From contig MFQN01000033.1 of the NCBI GenBank assembly GCA_001783065.1, positions 25,859 to 70,703 of the forward strand: a stretch of 44,845 nucleotides of DNA, written 5' to 3'. Of this stretch, positions 38,371 through 44,845 are shown piece by piece (position 1 is the stretch's first letter; the number at the start of each line of letters is the position of its first letter). Source of the stretch: Candidatus Magasanikbacteria bacterium RIFCSPLOWO2_12_FULL_43_12. Its GTDB lineage: Bacteria; Patescibacteriota; Patescibacteriia; Magasanikbacterales; UBA922. The notes under the pieces were generated by a model. The model worked only from the letters and a program-made list of their open reading frames with translations, made no database searches and was not told the origin of the DNA. Both the position numbers and the translations under genes were made by a program.

Positions 38371-38389
38371 TTATGCGCTAAAAATTCGT

Positions 38390-38585
38390 TAGTCCCGTCA
38401 GGGACTTTAGATAGTAGCCAGGCACTTTAGTGCCTGGAAAAACATTCAATAGAATTCAAAAGTCCCAGAGGGACGACACATCTGTCTTGTCTGCCGTCCC
38501 TACGGGACTTGTGTATTGAAATAATCATTTTCCCCAGGCCTTAAAAGGCCTGGCTACTATCAAACGCCCCTACGGGGCTAACAAT
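38390..38585. repeat. Cluster of REP-like palindromes
   Basis: Six small palindromes: AGTCCCGTCAGGGACT, CCAGGCACTTTAGTGCCTGG, AGTCCCAGAGGGAC, GTCCCTACGGGAC, CCAGGCCTTAAAAGGCCTGG and GCCCCTACGGGGC. The outer parts GATAGTAGCCAGGC and GCCTGGCTACTATC also pair with each other, making one composite inverted structure. There is no gene. Such arrays are often spread by REP-associated tyrosine transposases; none is in this window. Confidence 0.7.
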
Positions 38586-38629
38586 AGATGCTGGCATCAA
38601 AAATTAATTTCTTCCGGCGAATACTTACT

Positions 38630-39022
38630 CTATAGATTCTCTTCAATAAATTTTTTCAACGCAACAAGGTCTTTTTTATCATTGTTATAATAAAAAGCGG
38701 ATATACCGACAGACTGGGCGCTTTTTACCGCGTTTTCATTATGTTCAAAATATATCGCTTCATCGGCGCTTAGATTAAACTGTTTGAGCAAAATTTCAAA
38801 ATACTTTGGATTAGTTTTTTCCGGATCATGTTTTAACGTGAAGACTTCGTAAGGCATTCTGTCCAAACCAAATTGTTTAATCTGTTCATCTTTCGCGCCA
38901 GTCAAGATAATTTTCCTATTCGGAAAAGCTTCAAGAAAATTATGCATTTCCTTAAAAATCTTAAAACTACCGCTCTCTTCTATTATGAAACAATCAACCG
39001 CGTCTACTAAAATTGTCTTCAT
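38630..39022 (-). CDS. HAD-superfamily-like protein
   Basis: 130 aa. The pattern resembles HAD hydrolases: motif I-like 'ILVDAVDCFII' (DxxD rather than DxDx[TV]), motif II-like 'IILTGAKDEQ' (Thr after hydrophobic strand), a Lys in 'LKHDPEKTNPKYFEILLKQF' and motif III/IV-like 'DEAIYFEHNENAVKSAQSVGISAFYY'. The nucleophile motif is altered, so phosphatase activity is uncertain. It is followed by the amino-acid permease on the same strand. Confidence 0.65.
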   Translation of the reverse strand: MKTILVDAVDCFIIEESGSFKIFKEMHNFLEAFPNRKIILTGAKDEQIKQFGLDRMPYEVFTLKHDPEKTNPKYFEILLKQFNLSADEAIYFEHNENAVKSAQSVGISAFYYNNDKKDLVALKKFIEENL

Positions 39023-39039
39023 ATTTTTAATTTTTTAAT

Positions 39040-40230
39040 TTAAAACAGTTTTACTACGCTGTAAATCCCTCCCACCATCAACAATAATATCAACAACGCC
39101 ACCAAGAGCCAAGTGTGGTGCAGTTTGTAAGGCCCGACCGGCAGATCGCCTTTGCGTTTGGCTTGCCAGTAAATTAAAATGATCAACAACATCTCCGTGC
39201 TGAAAAAAACCCCGCCGATTAAATCAATCGCCATAATAAAACCGCGCAGACCGAATAGATATAAAACAAACGGCACGCCGCAAACAAGCAGAGACGCTTT
39301 CCATGAAGGCAGACGATAATCCCAGCGCAGAGAGTCTCTAAATAACAGGCTGTTAGTAATAAAACTGGTAGCCATAGCCAGCGCGGCGAAAATATTACCC
39401 AGCCAAAAAACCGTACTGCCGATTTTATTCCCTAAACCGATCGTCGCGATCTCGGTTGTTTCCGCGCCGGTTACGCCCAAAACCACTAACGCGAACACCA
39501 AATAAATCGCCATGATAATGCCGCCGGCGATTAAAATCGCTTTACGAAAAAGTTTACGATCTCCGCCGATTAAACTGTGCGCTTCCAAGACCGAGCCGCT
39601 ACCGGAAAACGCGAACAAGATAACACCAAAAGGCAACAAGAAATACGTCCAGTTATGATAAGAAAAATTAATTAATTCAATATTTGGCGTGGAAACCGTT
39701 ATGATGAAAATTATCACTGATAAAAGCAGAAGGCTTAAAATAACATCCATCACTTTAATTACGCGCAGACCGACGACAACCAACAACGAACCTATCAGCC
39801 AAAAAAATAAACCCCAGGCCAGAGGCGAACCGCCAAATAGGGCTGACAAAGACTCGCCCTCGCCGATTATATAAATAACCAAAATGCCAAAACTTACCAA
39901 ATATACTAATATCGTCATCAGACCTTTCCCGGCTTGACCCAAATACTTGCCGGCCATACCAACCAGATGAAAATCGCCTTTGGTACGCACAGCAATCTCG
40001 CCAACCAGCAAATTAAACCCGATCATCAACGCTCCAATCGCGATAATATAAAAAATACCGATCAAACTTCCGACTTTCGCCACCGCGTATGGCAAACCTA
40101 AAATTCCGGCGCCAATCGTGCCGGAAAAAATCAAAGCCACAGCCTCGGATAGGCCGATTCTTCTCTGAAATGTGCCGAGGTGCTGTTCCACCCTTTCTTT
40201 ATCCAGACGGAAATAATTAAAACCGAACAT
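39040..40230 (-). CDS. Amino-acid permease (aromatic amino-acid/HAAAP-like)
   Basis: 396 aa with about 11 membrane helices. 'LIFSGTIGAGILGLPYAVAKVGSLIGI' is the first broken helix of the APC-superfamily fold with the GxGxLxLP substrate site, as in the Tyr/Trp permease and HAAAP families. 'FSGSGSVLEAHSLIGGDRKLFRKAI' (TM6-like unwound region) also fits. It takes up amino acids by H+ or Na+ symport; specificity is not readable. Such uptake would suit a host-dependent organism with few biosynthetic genes. Confidence 0.8.
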   Translation of the reverse strand: MFGFNYFRLDKERVEQHLGTFQRRIGLSEAVALIFSGTIGAGILGLPYAVAKVGSLIGIFYIIAIGALMIGFNLLVGEIAVRTKGDFHLVGMAGKYLGQAGKGLMTILVYLVSFGILVIYIIGEGESLSALFGGSPLAWGLFFWLIGSLLVVVGLRVIKVMDVILSLLLLSVIIFIITVSTPNIELINFSYHNWTYFLLPFGVILFAFSGSGSVLEAHSLIGGDRKLFRKAILIAGGIIMAIYLVFALVVLGVTGAETTEIATIGLGNKIGSTVFWLGNIFAALAMATSFITNSLLFRDSLRWDYRLPSWKASLLVCGVPFVLYLFGLRGFIMAIDLIGGVFFSTEMLLIILIYWQAKRKGDLPVGPYKLHHTWLLVALLILLLMVGGIYSVVKLF

Positions 40231-40270
40231 AATCTTTAAATTTATTGCAGTATATCACAAAAATTTGTCG

Positions 40271-40299
40271 TTGACAAAAACCAACGAACATAATATAAT
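40271..40299 (+). promoter_or_regulatory. Promoter of tRNA-Val
   Basis: -35 TTGACA (40271-40276), 17-bp spacer, -10 TATAAT (40294-40299), perfect consensus, 12 nt before the mature 5' end. Confidence 0.85.
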
Positions 40300-40311
40300 T
40301 TAACGCACACC

Positions 40312-40385
40312 GCGCGCCTAGCTCAGCTGGTTAGAGCACCTCCTTTACACGGAGGGGGTCAGGGGTTCGAATCCCTTGGCGCGCA
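40312..40385 (+). tRNA. tRNA-Val (anticodon TAC)
   Basis: Acceptor GCGCGCC (40312-40318) / GGCGCGC (40378-40384), A73 discriminator, D-arm GCTC-AGCTGGTTA-GAGC, anticodon arm CCTCC-TTTACAC-GGAGG with TAC at 40346-40348, variable loop GGGTC and T-arm AGGGG-TTCGAAT-CCCTT. CCA is not encoded. It overlaps the 3' end of the convergent glycoside hydrolase gene. Confidence 0.96.
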
Positions 40386-41353
40386 CGAATAACATCCCAA
40401 TACCTCTCATCGCCTTGTTTTTCCTTCATCCAATACCACCACTCCACTCCCCATAAATAAGCGCGGGAAGCGCCGATGTGTTGGACAAAATCAAGATGTT
40501 TTTGCAAACGCTCCGGATTCATGGTTTTTTCTTGTTCCTCAATGACAGTATTGGTTGGATTGCTATCGTTAAACCACGGCTCGGCTTGCAATTCCGAAAC
40601 AAAAAAATCTTCGTATGAACGGCCGAATAGTTTTGCTTTCCATTTATAAAATCCCGCCGGCAGCCAATCATACTTCCAATATCGGCCGCTTGGCGACATC
40701 ACAATGCGATAAACAGTAGTACCAAAAATATCCCCGGCTCGGCTGGCGGAAATCCACGTGCTCAACTCGCCACTGTCAGTGATAATTATTTTACGCTGTT
40801 TATCCAACAAATGAACTAAATCAATTTCTTCTTTCACCAAACTTTCATCAAAATTCTCGCATTCGCCAAAACGAAATTTAATATATGGCTCGTTTTCCAC
40901 TTGCCAAATTTCCAACGCCGGATGATTGCGATAACGCTCAACGACATATTTGACATAATCTTTCGCGGCTTGTTTATATTCATCACTTTTTAAATCATTC
41001 GCCCAACCCGGCACATGGCACTCGGGCCAGCGCGGGGCTTTTTGGCCGACCACCAAAGTAACTTTAACCCCGCGCTTCGCCGCTTCCAGCATCTGCCAAT
41101 CAACAAAGTCGCTGTTTTTTTTGCCTTTTTCCGACTCCGTCTCGCTCCAAGTGGCAGAAACGCGGATGTATTTCGGTTTTAGTTCGTCCAACATGGCTAA
41201 ATATGTTTGCTTCCAATCAAGTCCGAGCGATTCAGCATGCTCTTTGCTAAAACTGATGCCGTAGTCCACTTTGTACGATTTGATACTGGCGAGCCAAAAA
41301 AAACCGTACAACGCCAGAAGAATAATTAAAGTTGTTAACATAATTTTTTTCAT
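40331..41353 (-). CDS. Membrane-anchored (beta/alpha)8 glycoside hydrolase, cellulase-like
   Basis: 340 aa with an N-terminal signal anchor (about 5-23), then a TIM-barrel pattern: 'PKYIRVSATWSETE', 'VTLVVGQKAPRWPE', 'ALEIWQVENEP' (acid/base Glu in NEP) and 'DFFVSELQAEPW' (candidate nucleophile Glu), ending 'RAYLWGVEWWYWM'. This fits clan GH-A (GH5/GH39-like), acting on external or envelope glycans. The last 18 residues (RARQGIRTPDPLRVKEVL) are the antisense translation of tRNA-Val, so the ORF has been extended into the tRNA gene. Confidence 0.78.
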   Translation of the reverse strand: MKKIMLTTLIILLALYGFFWLASIKSYKVDYGISFSKEHAESLGLDWKQTYLAMLDELKPKYIRVSATWSETESEKGKKNSDFVDWQMLEAAKRGVKVTLVVGQKAPRWPECHVPGWANDLKSDEYKQAAKDYVKYVVERYRNHPALEIWQVENEPYIKFRFGECENFDESLVKEEIDLVHLLDKQRKIIITDSGELSTWISASRAGDIFGTTVYRIVMSPSGRYWKYDWLPAGFYKWKAKLFGRSYEDFFVSELQAEPWFNDSNPTNTVIEEQEKTMNPERLQKHLDFVQHIGASRAYLWGVEWWYWMKEKQGDERYWDVIRARQGIRTPDPLRVKEVL

Positions 41354-42252
41354 ATCATAAATACCAACCCAATTACCACTAACACCAACGCGATTAGTTC
41401 AACAGCGATCTCTTTTTTAGTAAAATATTCTTTGAACACGCGCGGGAGTAATTTTGTTAAAAGCAAAACCATCACAAACATCAGAACAAATTGCAAACCG
41501 CTCATCGCGCCGACCAAAGTGACGACGCCGATAGCCATCGCATACTGGATCAATAAATTTGAAGCAATCGCAAAAATTTTATCCGCGGTGATAATCCAGC
41601 CCGCGTGGCGCCGAGCGTAAGTTTTCGGTTTGGCTTTAATGTGTTTAAGCGCGGCGCGAACGGTTGGCGACAACAGAACTATCAAACCAACCAAACCAGT
41701 GGCGGCGCGCGTCCAAGTCAACACAGTCCAAAACGGATAAATGCCATACAAATATTTTGTGCTGACATGTGAAATGGCGAACAGCAAACCTGATAAAATC
41801 GCCCACCAAAAACCGATATGGAAGCCGTTGTGCTTGCGGCTTTTCTCAAATGATAGCAATAATGAAGCAAAAATCAAAATCACAATTCCTCCCATTTGTA
41901 AACCGGATAATTTTTCTCCCAAAAATTGCCAGCCTAAAACATAAAGAAAAACCGTCACCATCGCGCCATTGAACGGACCAATATGCGTAACTTCGCCATG
42001 ATGAACCGCGAGATAAAAAGTCCACAAAGCCAGACCAAAAGCTACGCCGGAAATAACTGCCCACAGCCAATCCATTCCGACTAATAAATCAAAACCAATA
42101 AACGGCAGGACTGCTAACGCGCCGAACATTATTATCGTTGAATAAAAAGTATACACCGCCGGCTTGCTAACGGACTTTTGGACAATCAGCTTGTCAAGAA
42201 TGAAGACGATGGCCAGCAGAAAATAGCCAGCGATTGCGATAAGAAACCACAT
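41350..42252 (-). CDS. EamA/DMT-superfamily transporter
   Basis: 300 aa from Met at 42252 (MWFLIA); the ORF opens nine codons earlier but that overlaps the upstream gene's end. It has ten membrane helices in two EamA repeats ('FGALAVLPFIG...ALWTFYLAVHHGEVTHIGPFNGAMVTVFLYVLGWQFLGEKL' and a second half 'GVVTLVGAMSGLQFVLMF'). Members export metabolites or amino acids. Its stop overlaps the start of the glycoside hydrolase by 4 bp (ATGA), so they are translationally coupled. Confidence 0.85.
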   Translation of the reverse strand: MWFLIAIAGYFLLAIVFILDKLIVQKSVSKPAVYTFYSTIIMFGALAVLPFIGFDLLVGMDWLWAVISGVAFGLALWTFYLAVHHGEVTHIGPFNGAMVTVFLYVLGWQFLGEKLSGLQMGGIVILIFASLLLSFEKSRKHNGFHIGFWWAILSGLLFAISHVSTKYLYGIYPFWTVLTWTRAATGLVGLIVLLSPTVRAALKHIKAKPKTYARRHAGWIITADKIFAIASNLLIQYAMAIGVVTLVGAMSGLQFVLMFVMVLLLTKLLPRVFKEYFTKKEIAVELIALVLVVIGLVFMI

Positions 42253-42256
42253 AAAA

Positions 42257-43627
42257 TTACAAAAGATGAATGTCTTCAATTTCGCTTCGCTTCCCTTTCA
42301 AAACAACTTCTTCAATATGATAGGCGCCGTTGCGAGGGGCGTGGAGGAAACCATTCATCGCCGCCTCGGCCAGCCAGCCGGACTTCAGCCAATCAAACAG
42401 CCACTCGTGTGCGTATCGCGGATCTTCTTGTTGAACGCCGGCGCCGGTTGATTCCAACCAAGTCCGATTAAACTCTTCCTGCGAGCCAACCGTCGGCGCC
42501 ATAATTATCGGCAAACCAAGACCGGCGTAAAAAGACAGCTCGCTTGGCTTAGTCCACAAAATATCGGTCGTTAATAATATTTGATTAAACTTTTTAAAAT
42601 ATTCCGATTTACTTTCGGCAAATAAAATATTCACGTGGCCGTTTTGTTTTTTTAATAATCCCAATTCTTTAATCACGCGCTGATAATATAAATACACATC
42701 GTTGCGCGTGCCAGCTACCAAGTTTAATTTTAACAAACCCCTACCAATATGATGGCGCAGGCTGGTTAAAATCTGGACGCCCAATTCTCTCTGCGCGCCG
42801 GCTCCGCCCACCGCGAAAGTAATCGTCAGCGGATGTTTTGAATCACAGCCGCGCTGGCAGTAATTATCACCTAAAAATTCTTTCAGTGTTTCATGATATT
42901 TTTTGCGATACCGGCCATCTTGATCCAAATGAGCGACTCTTTCTCCCAAACTTTTTTTCAATACTTTTAAATCGCGGCCACCGATATTTTCTTTTGGCAA
43001 GGGAAAACCGGTAACAAAAATTTGCTCCGATTTAACGCCATACAATCCCAACCGCTCTTTAACGCGGCGATTCGGCACCAAATATTTTATCCGGCTTTTG
43101 ATTGGAACCAGCGGCGCCCAAGCGCGCGACACGTCAGTATCGCAGCAAAGCAGATAAATATCGCCTTTGTACCCATGTTCCTCGGCAAAATAGGCCGGAG
43201 AAAAAAACGCGTTGACGAGCGGCAGGGGATTTTTATTCAGCCGCTCAATCAAATCCCTCCCCCACCCTTTTTTAATCATTGAATAAATCATTTTTAGCTG
43301 GATTGTTGGTTTGGATAAATCCCGCTTTGGATAAAATGACTCAATGCGCTGAAAATAATCCATTATTGAAAACACGCTCTCGCCGATTAAAGGCAAATTT
43401 TTCAAACGAGAAATTCTTTCATACAATCTCCGTCCGCTATCCCAGCGCCGGCGGTCTGTGTTCGGAATCCCCGCGTAATGATTCGCATTGATTATCGCGT
43501 CTTCGTTTTTAATTCCATCCAAACCAACAGCAAAATCACGCAACGGAAAAGCCGCCCGCTGATGGCCATAGCCCATGTCAACGGTGACGACATAAGCGCC
43601 GGAATTGGAAGATTGTTTTGGGGACAT
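42257..43627 (-). CDS. GT-B-like glycosyltransferase-related protein (MGDG synthase/MurG-like)
   Basis: 456 aa. The start 'VVTVDMGYGHQRAAFPLRDF' resembles the N-terminal GxGH motif of GT28/MGDG synthase enzymes. The second half has 'ITFAVGGAGAQRELGVQILTSL' (GG-hinge) and 'ILWTKPSELSFYAGLGLPIIMAPTVGSQEEFNRTWL', like the MurG/MGDG acceptor-side 'KPGGLT.EAL..G.P.I'. The Gly-Gly of KPGG is replaced by KPSE. Probably it glycosylates a lipid. It sits 5 nt upstream of the EamA start, so a membrane-glycan operon with the transporter and hydrolase is likely. Confidence 0.65.
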   Translation of the reverse strand: MSPKQSSNSGAYVVTVDMGYGHQRAAFPLRDFAVGLDGIKNEDAIINANHYAGIPNTDRRRWDSGRRLYERISRLKNLPLIGESVFSIMDYFQRIESFYPKRDLSKPTIQLKMIYSMIKKGWGRDLIERLNKNPLPLVNAFFSPAYFAEEHGYKGDIYLLCCDTDVSRAWAPLVPIKSRIKYLVPNRRVKERLGLYGVKSEQIFVTGFPLPKENIGGRDLKVLKKSLGERVAHLDQDGRYRKKYHETLKEFLGDNYCQRGCDSKHPLTITFAVGGAGAQRELGVQILTSLRHHIGRGLLKLNLVAGTRNDVYLYYQRVIKELGLLKKQNGHVNILFAESKSEYFKKFNQILLTTDILWTKPSELSFYAGLGLPIIMAPTVGSQEEFNRTWLESTGAGVQQEDPRYAHEWLFDWLKSGWLAEAAMNGFLHAPRNGAYHIEEVVLKGKRSEIEDIHLL

Positions 43628-43707
43628 AACAAGGCTGACAAGGCTTACTATGCTTAAAAGGCTGACAAGGCTTCGTAAGCCTTGTCAGCCTCATCAGCCT
43701 TTTAAGC
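43627..43707. repeat. GGCTGACAAGGCTTAC inverted-repeat leader
   Basis: Words AAGGCTGACAAGGCTTAC are repeated and then inverted (GTAAGCCTTGTCAGCCT), forming a long imperfect hairpin directly upstream of the GT-B-like gene. Related blocks are at 30425-30502 and 21749-21805. Confidence 0.55.
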
Positions 43708-43726
43708 TTTTTAATTATACCACAAA

Positions 43727-43757
43727 AACAAAAAATCCGCCTGTGTTTACGGCGGAT
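43727..43757 (-). terminator. Terminator of the 43866 gene
   Basis: On the minus strand AATCCGCC / GGCGGATT with a 9-nt loop is followed by TTTTGTTTTTG. 43758-43865 has no gene that I can support. Confidence 0.75.
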
Positions 43758-43865
43758 TATTCATCTTCCTCTTGTGTACAATTACGTGGACAAAATAGGA
43801 AGGGATGCTCGCGGAGTTGGTGAGGAGCGCGAGCGACTCCGAAAGAACTATGAGGAGGAAAAAGG

Positions 43866-44243
43866 CTACTGCCAATAAGATCGATTGCGGTGTGAACGAC
43901 CGAATGGGGAATTAGCGAACAGGTGTCTGCTCCCGCCGCACTTGAAAGCGTCAGACGGGCTCAACGGCGAGTCGCTCTCCGGGAACATCGCGTACGGAAA
44001 TTCCACTTCCGCGCTGCCTTCGACGATCAGTCCTGTCGTCTGCGGTTTGCGACCCTGGATCTTGATATCCCTGATAGCTCCGGATACGCACGTGCCAAGC
44101 AGAGCGGCTAGACACTCTACCGTGCCCCCACTGGCATCATCTTCCGGATCTACCAACAGAGCGAAGCTAACTTCGCGATCTGTTGTCCGTCTGATGAACG
44201 ATGTGGTGGCACAAGAACCAATTCCCGAGAAACCTGAAAACAT
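43866..44243 (-). CDS. Small GC-rich ORFan protein
   Basis: 125 aa. It has a strong Shine-Dalgarno (AGGGGAAGAG just before the ATG) and its own promoter (44316-44344), which is why this strand was chosen over an overlapping plus-strand frame at 43885. The start (MFSGFSGIGSCATTSF) is mildly hydrophobic, without a clear signal. The middle 'VSFALLVDPEDDASGGTVECLAALLG' and 'IRDIKIQGRKPQTTGLIVEGSAEVEFPY' look like alternating strand/helix. I do not recognise the family. Its GC-rich codons are unlike those of its neighbours. Confidence 0.55.
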   Translation of the reverse strand: MFSGFSGIGSCATTSFIRRTTDREVSFALLVDPEDDASGGTVECLAALLGTCVSGAIRDIKIQGRKPQTTGLIVEGSAEVEFPYAMFPESDSPLSPSDAFKCGGSRHLFANSPFGRSHRNRSYWQ

Positions 44244-44315
44244 TTCTCTTCCCCTCTACTTGATTCCCCCGTCAACATACCGCGCCTTGCGATATGCTGA
44301 TTTAGAGAATAAAAT

Positions 44316-44344
44316 ATTCTATACTTTTTAGATAAAACTGTCAA
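44316..44344 (-). promoter_or_regulatory. Promoter of the 43866 gene
   Basis: Minus strand: -35 TTGACA (44344-44339), 17-bp spacer, -10 TAGAAT (44321-44316). The -35 overlaps the stop codon of the translin-like gene. The leader of about 65 nt contains a hairpin near 44277-44297. Confidence 0.75.
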
Positions 44345-44845
44345 GCCCTTAAACTCACCTCATACACCACCTGCTCCAATTTATGCACTGCTTGCTTGGC
44401 TTGGTCAAGTTTAGTGCGCAAATAACTGGTTAAATTAAATTCTATTAATTCTCCGATGATTTCCTGCGCCATATCCGCGCATTTTTTTACAGTCTTGATG
44501 TCGCGGTTAGTCGCGGCTTTGATGGCAAAACGATACAATTCGCCAGGAACATCGCACAAGCCGGCCAAATAAACCTCGCCGTCAACCGTTAAATTTTTTA
44601 CTTCGCCTATTTTTCCAACTGTAACAAAATCAAAAAATAATTTCGCTTCCACGTATTCTTCCAAAGCGGCCAAAAACGCGCCTTCGTGCATCATCTTGCT
44701 GTCTTTTTGATGAGTTTTGCGCAAATCAGACAACAGGCTTTCCGCGAAATTTAATTTTTCCTTCGCTTCAGCGGCATTGTCCCGATGCAAAGCGAAAATC
44801 ACCCGTTTGGCATGGTGCAAAGCTTCGTTTGATTTACCAATCACT
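44341..44845 (-). CDS. Translin family protein, partial (5' end outside window)
   Basis: At least 167 codons, open at the window's right edge; the GTG at 44844 is probably internal. All-helical, with 'HHAKRVIFALHRDNAAEAKEKL', 'EEYVEAKLFFDFV' and the family's later signature 'YLAGLCDVPGELYRFAIKAATNRD...IIGELIEFN...LRTKLDQAKQAVHKLEQVVYEVSLR'. Translins form octameric rings that bind single-stranded nucleic acids; with TRAX they make an RNase (C3PO) in eukaryotes. The acidic residues needed for TRAX-type catalysis cannot be judged by eye. Archaeal and CPR homologues exist, but bacteria generally lack it. Confidence 0.8.
   Translation of the reverse strand, partial: VIGKSNEALHHAKRVIFALHRDNAAEAKEKLNFAESLLSDLRKTHQKDSKMMHEGAFLAALEEYVEAKLFFDFVTVGKIGEVKNLTVDGEVYLAGLCDVPGELYRFAIKAATNRDIKTVKKCADMAQEIIGELIEFNLTSYLRTKLDQAKQAVHKLEQVVYEVSLRA

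Noticed and set aside
43885-44331. Plus-strand 148-aa ORF opposite the 43866 gene
   Set aside because: It has no promoter or ribosome-binding site, while the minus-strand frame has both.

Overview
The window looks like a chromosomal segment of a Patescibacteria (Candidate Phyla Radiation, Parcubacteria-like) bacterium. This rests on gene content read by eye: a short mraZ-rsmH-ftsL cluster with no cell-wall enzymes behind it, a membrane-anchored ClpC-like ATPase with a zinc ribbon, a short HrcA, a translin-family protein, MurJ, EF4/LepA, RecJ, a tRNA gene without an encoded CCA end beside a CCA-adding enzyme, many AT-rich genes without a clear Shine-Dalgarno, and dense intergenic palindromes and microsatellites. 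No marker allows a firmer placement.

Layout. 1-7518 (minus strand): partial DUF192 gene, ClpC-like ATPase with a small membrane partner, ftsL, rsmH, mraZ with its promoter and MraZ operator, and a beta-CASP metallo-hydrolase. 7663-10175 (plus): an accessory island (small membrane protein, HicB antitoxin with a tiny remnant partner, acidic small protein, possible BECR-fold nuclease, Nudix hydrolase) bounded by a homologous non-coding block at each end. 10230-19216 (plus): membrane protein, murJ, coiled-coil protein, lepA, small membrane proteins, recJ, RNase HI, second coiled-coil protein, interrupted by a minus-strand MopE-like secreted protein. 19188-26819 (minus): membrane protein, SPOR-domain protein, then dnaJ, dnaK, a small ORF, a NYN RNase-like gene, grpE and hrcA with a CIRCE operator, then an SPFH protein. 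26831-35928 (minus): YidC, two MacB-type permeases, ABC ATPase, CCA-adding enzyme, MacA/HlyD-like adaptor, GpsA. 35939-44845: a GxxExxY gene in an inverted-repeat unit, a lone plus-strand membrane protein, metK with a structured leader, HAD-like protein, amino-acid permease, tRNA-Val, glycoside hydrolase, EamA permease, a GT-B-like protein, a lone ORFan and a partial translin gene.

The most unusual material is not protein coding. There are four candidate structured RNAs with their own sigma70-type promoters: 31277-31548, which ends in a tRNA-Gly-like fold with a 25-nt anticodon loop; 27680-27941; 38336-38207, the metK leader with a terminator; and 24027-24078. There is a 35-bp inverted-repeat unit carrying a nuclease-fold gene, plus an apparently empty relative elsewhere. 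Repeats have also entered conserved genes in frame (the adaptor gene, rsmH, grpE). Four scattered GC-richer single genes share a plan of own promoter, strong Shine-Dalgarno and own terminator, and look like separately acquired units.
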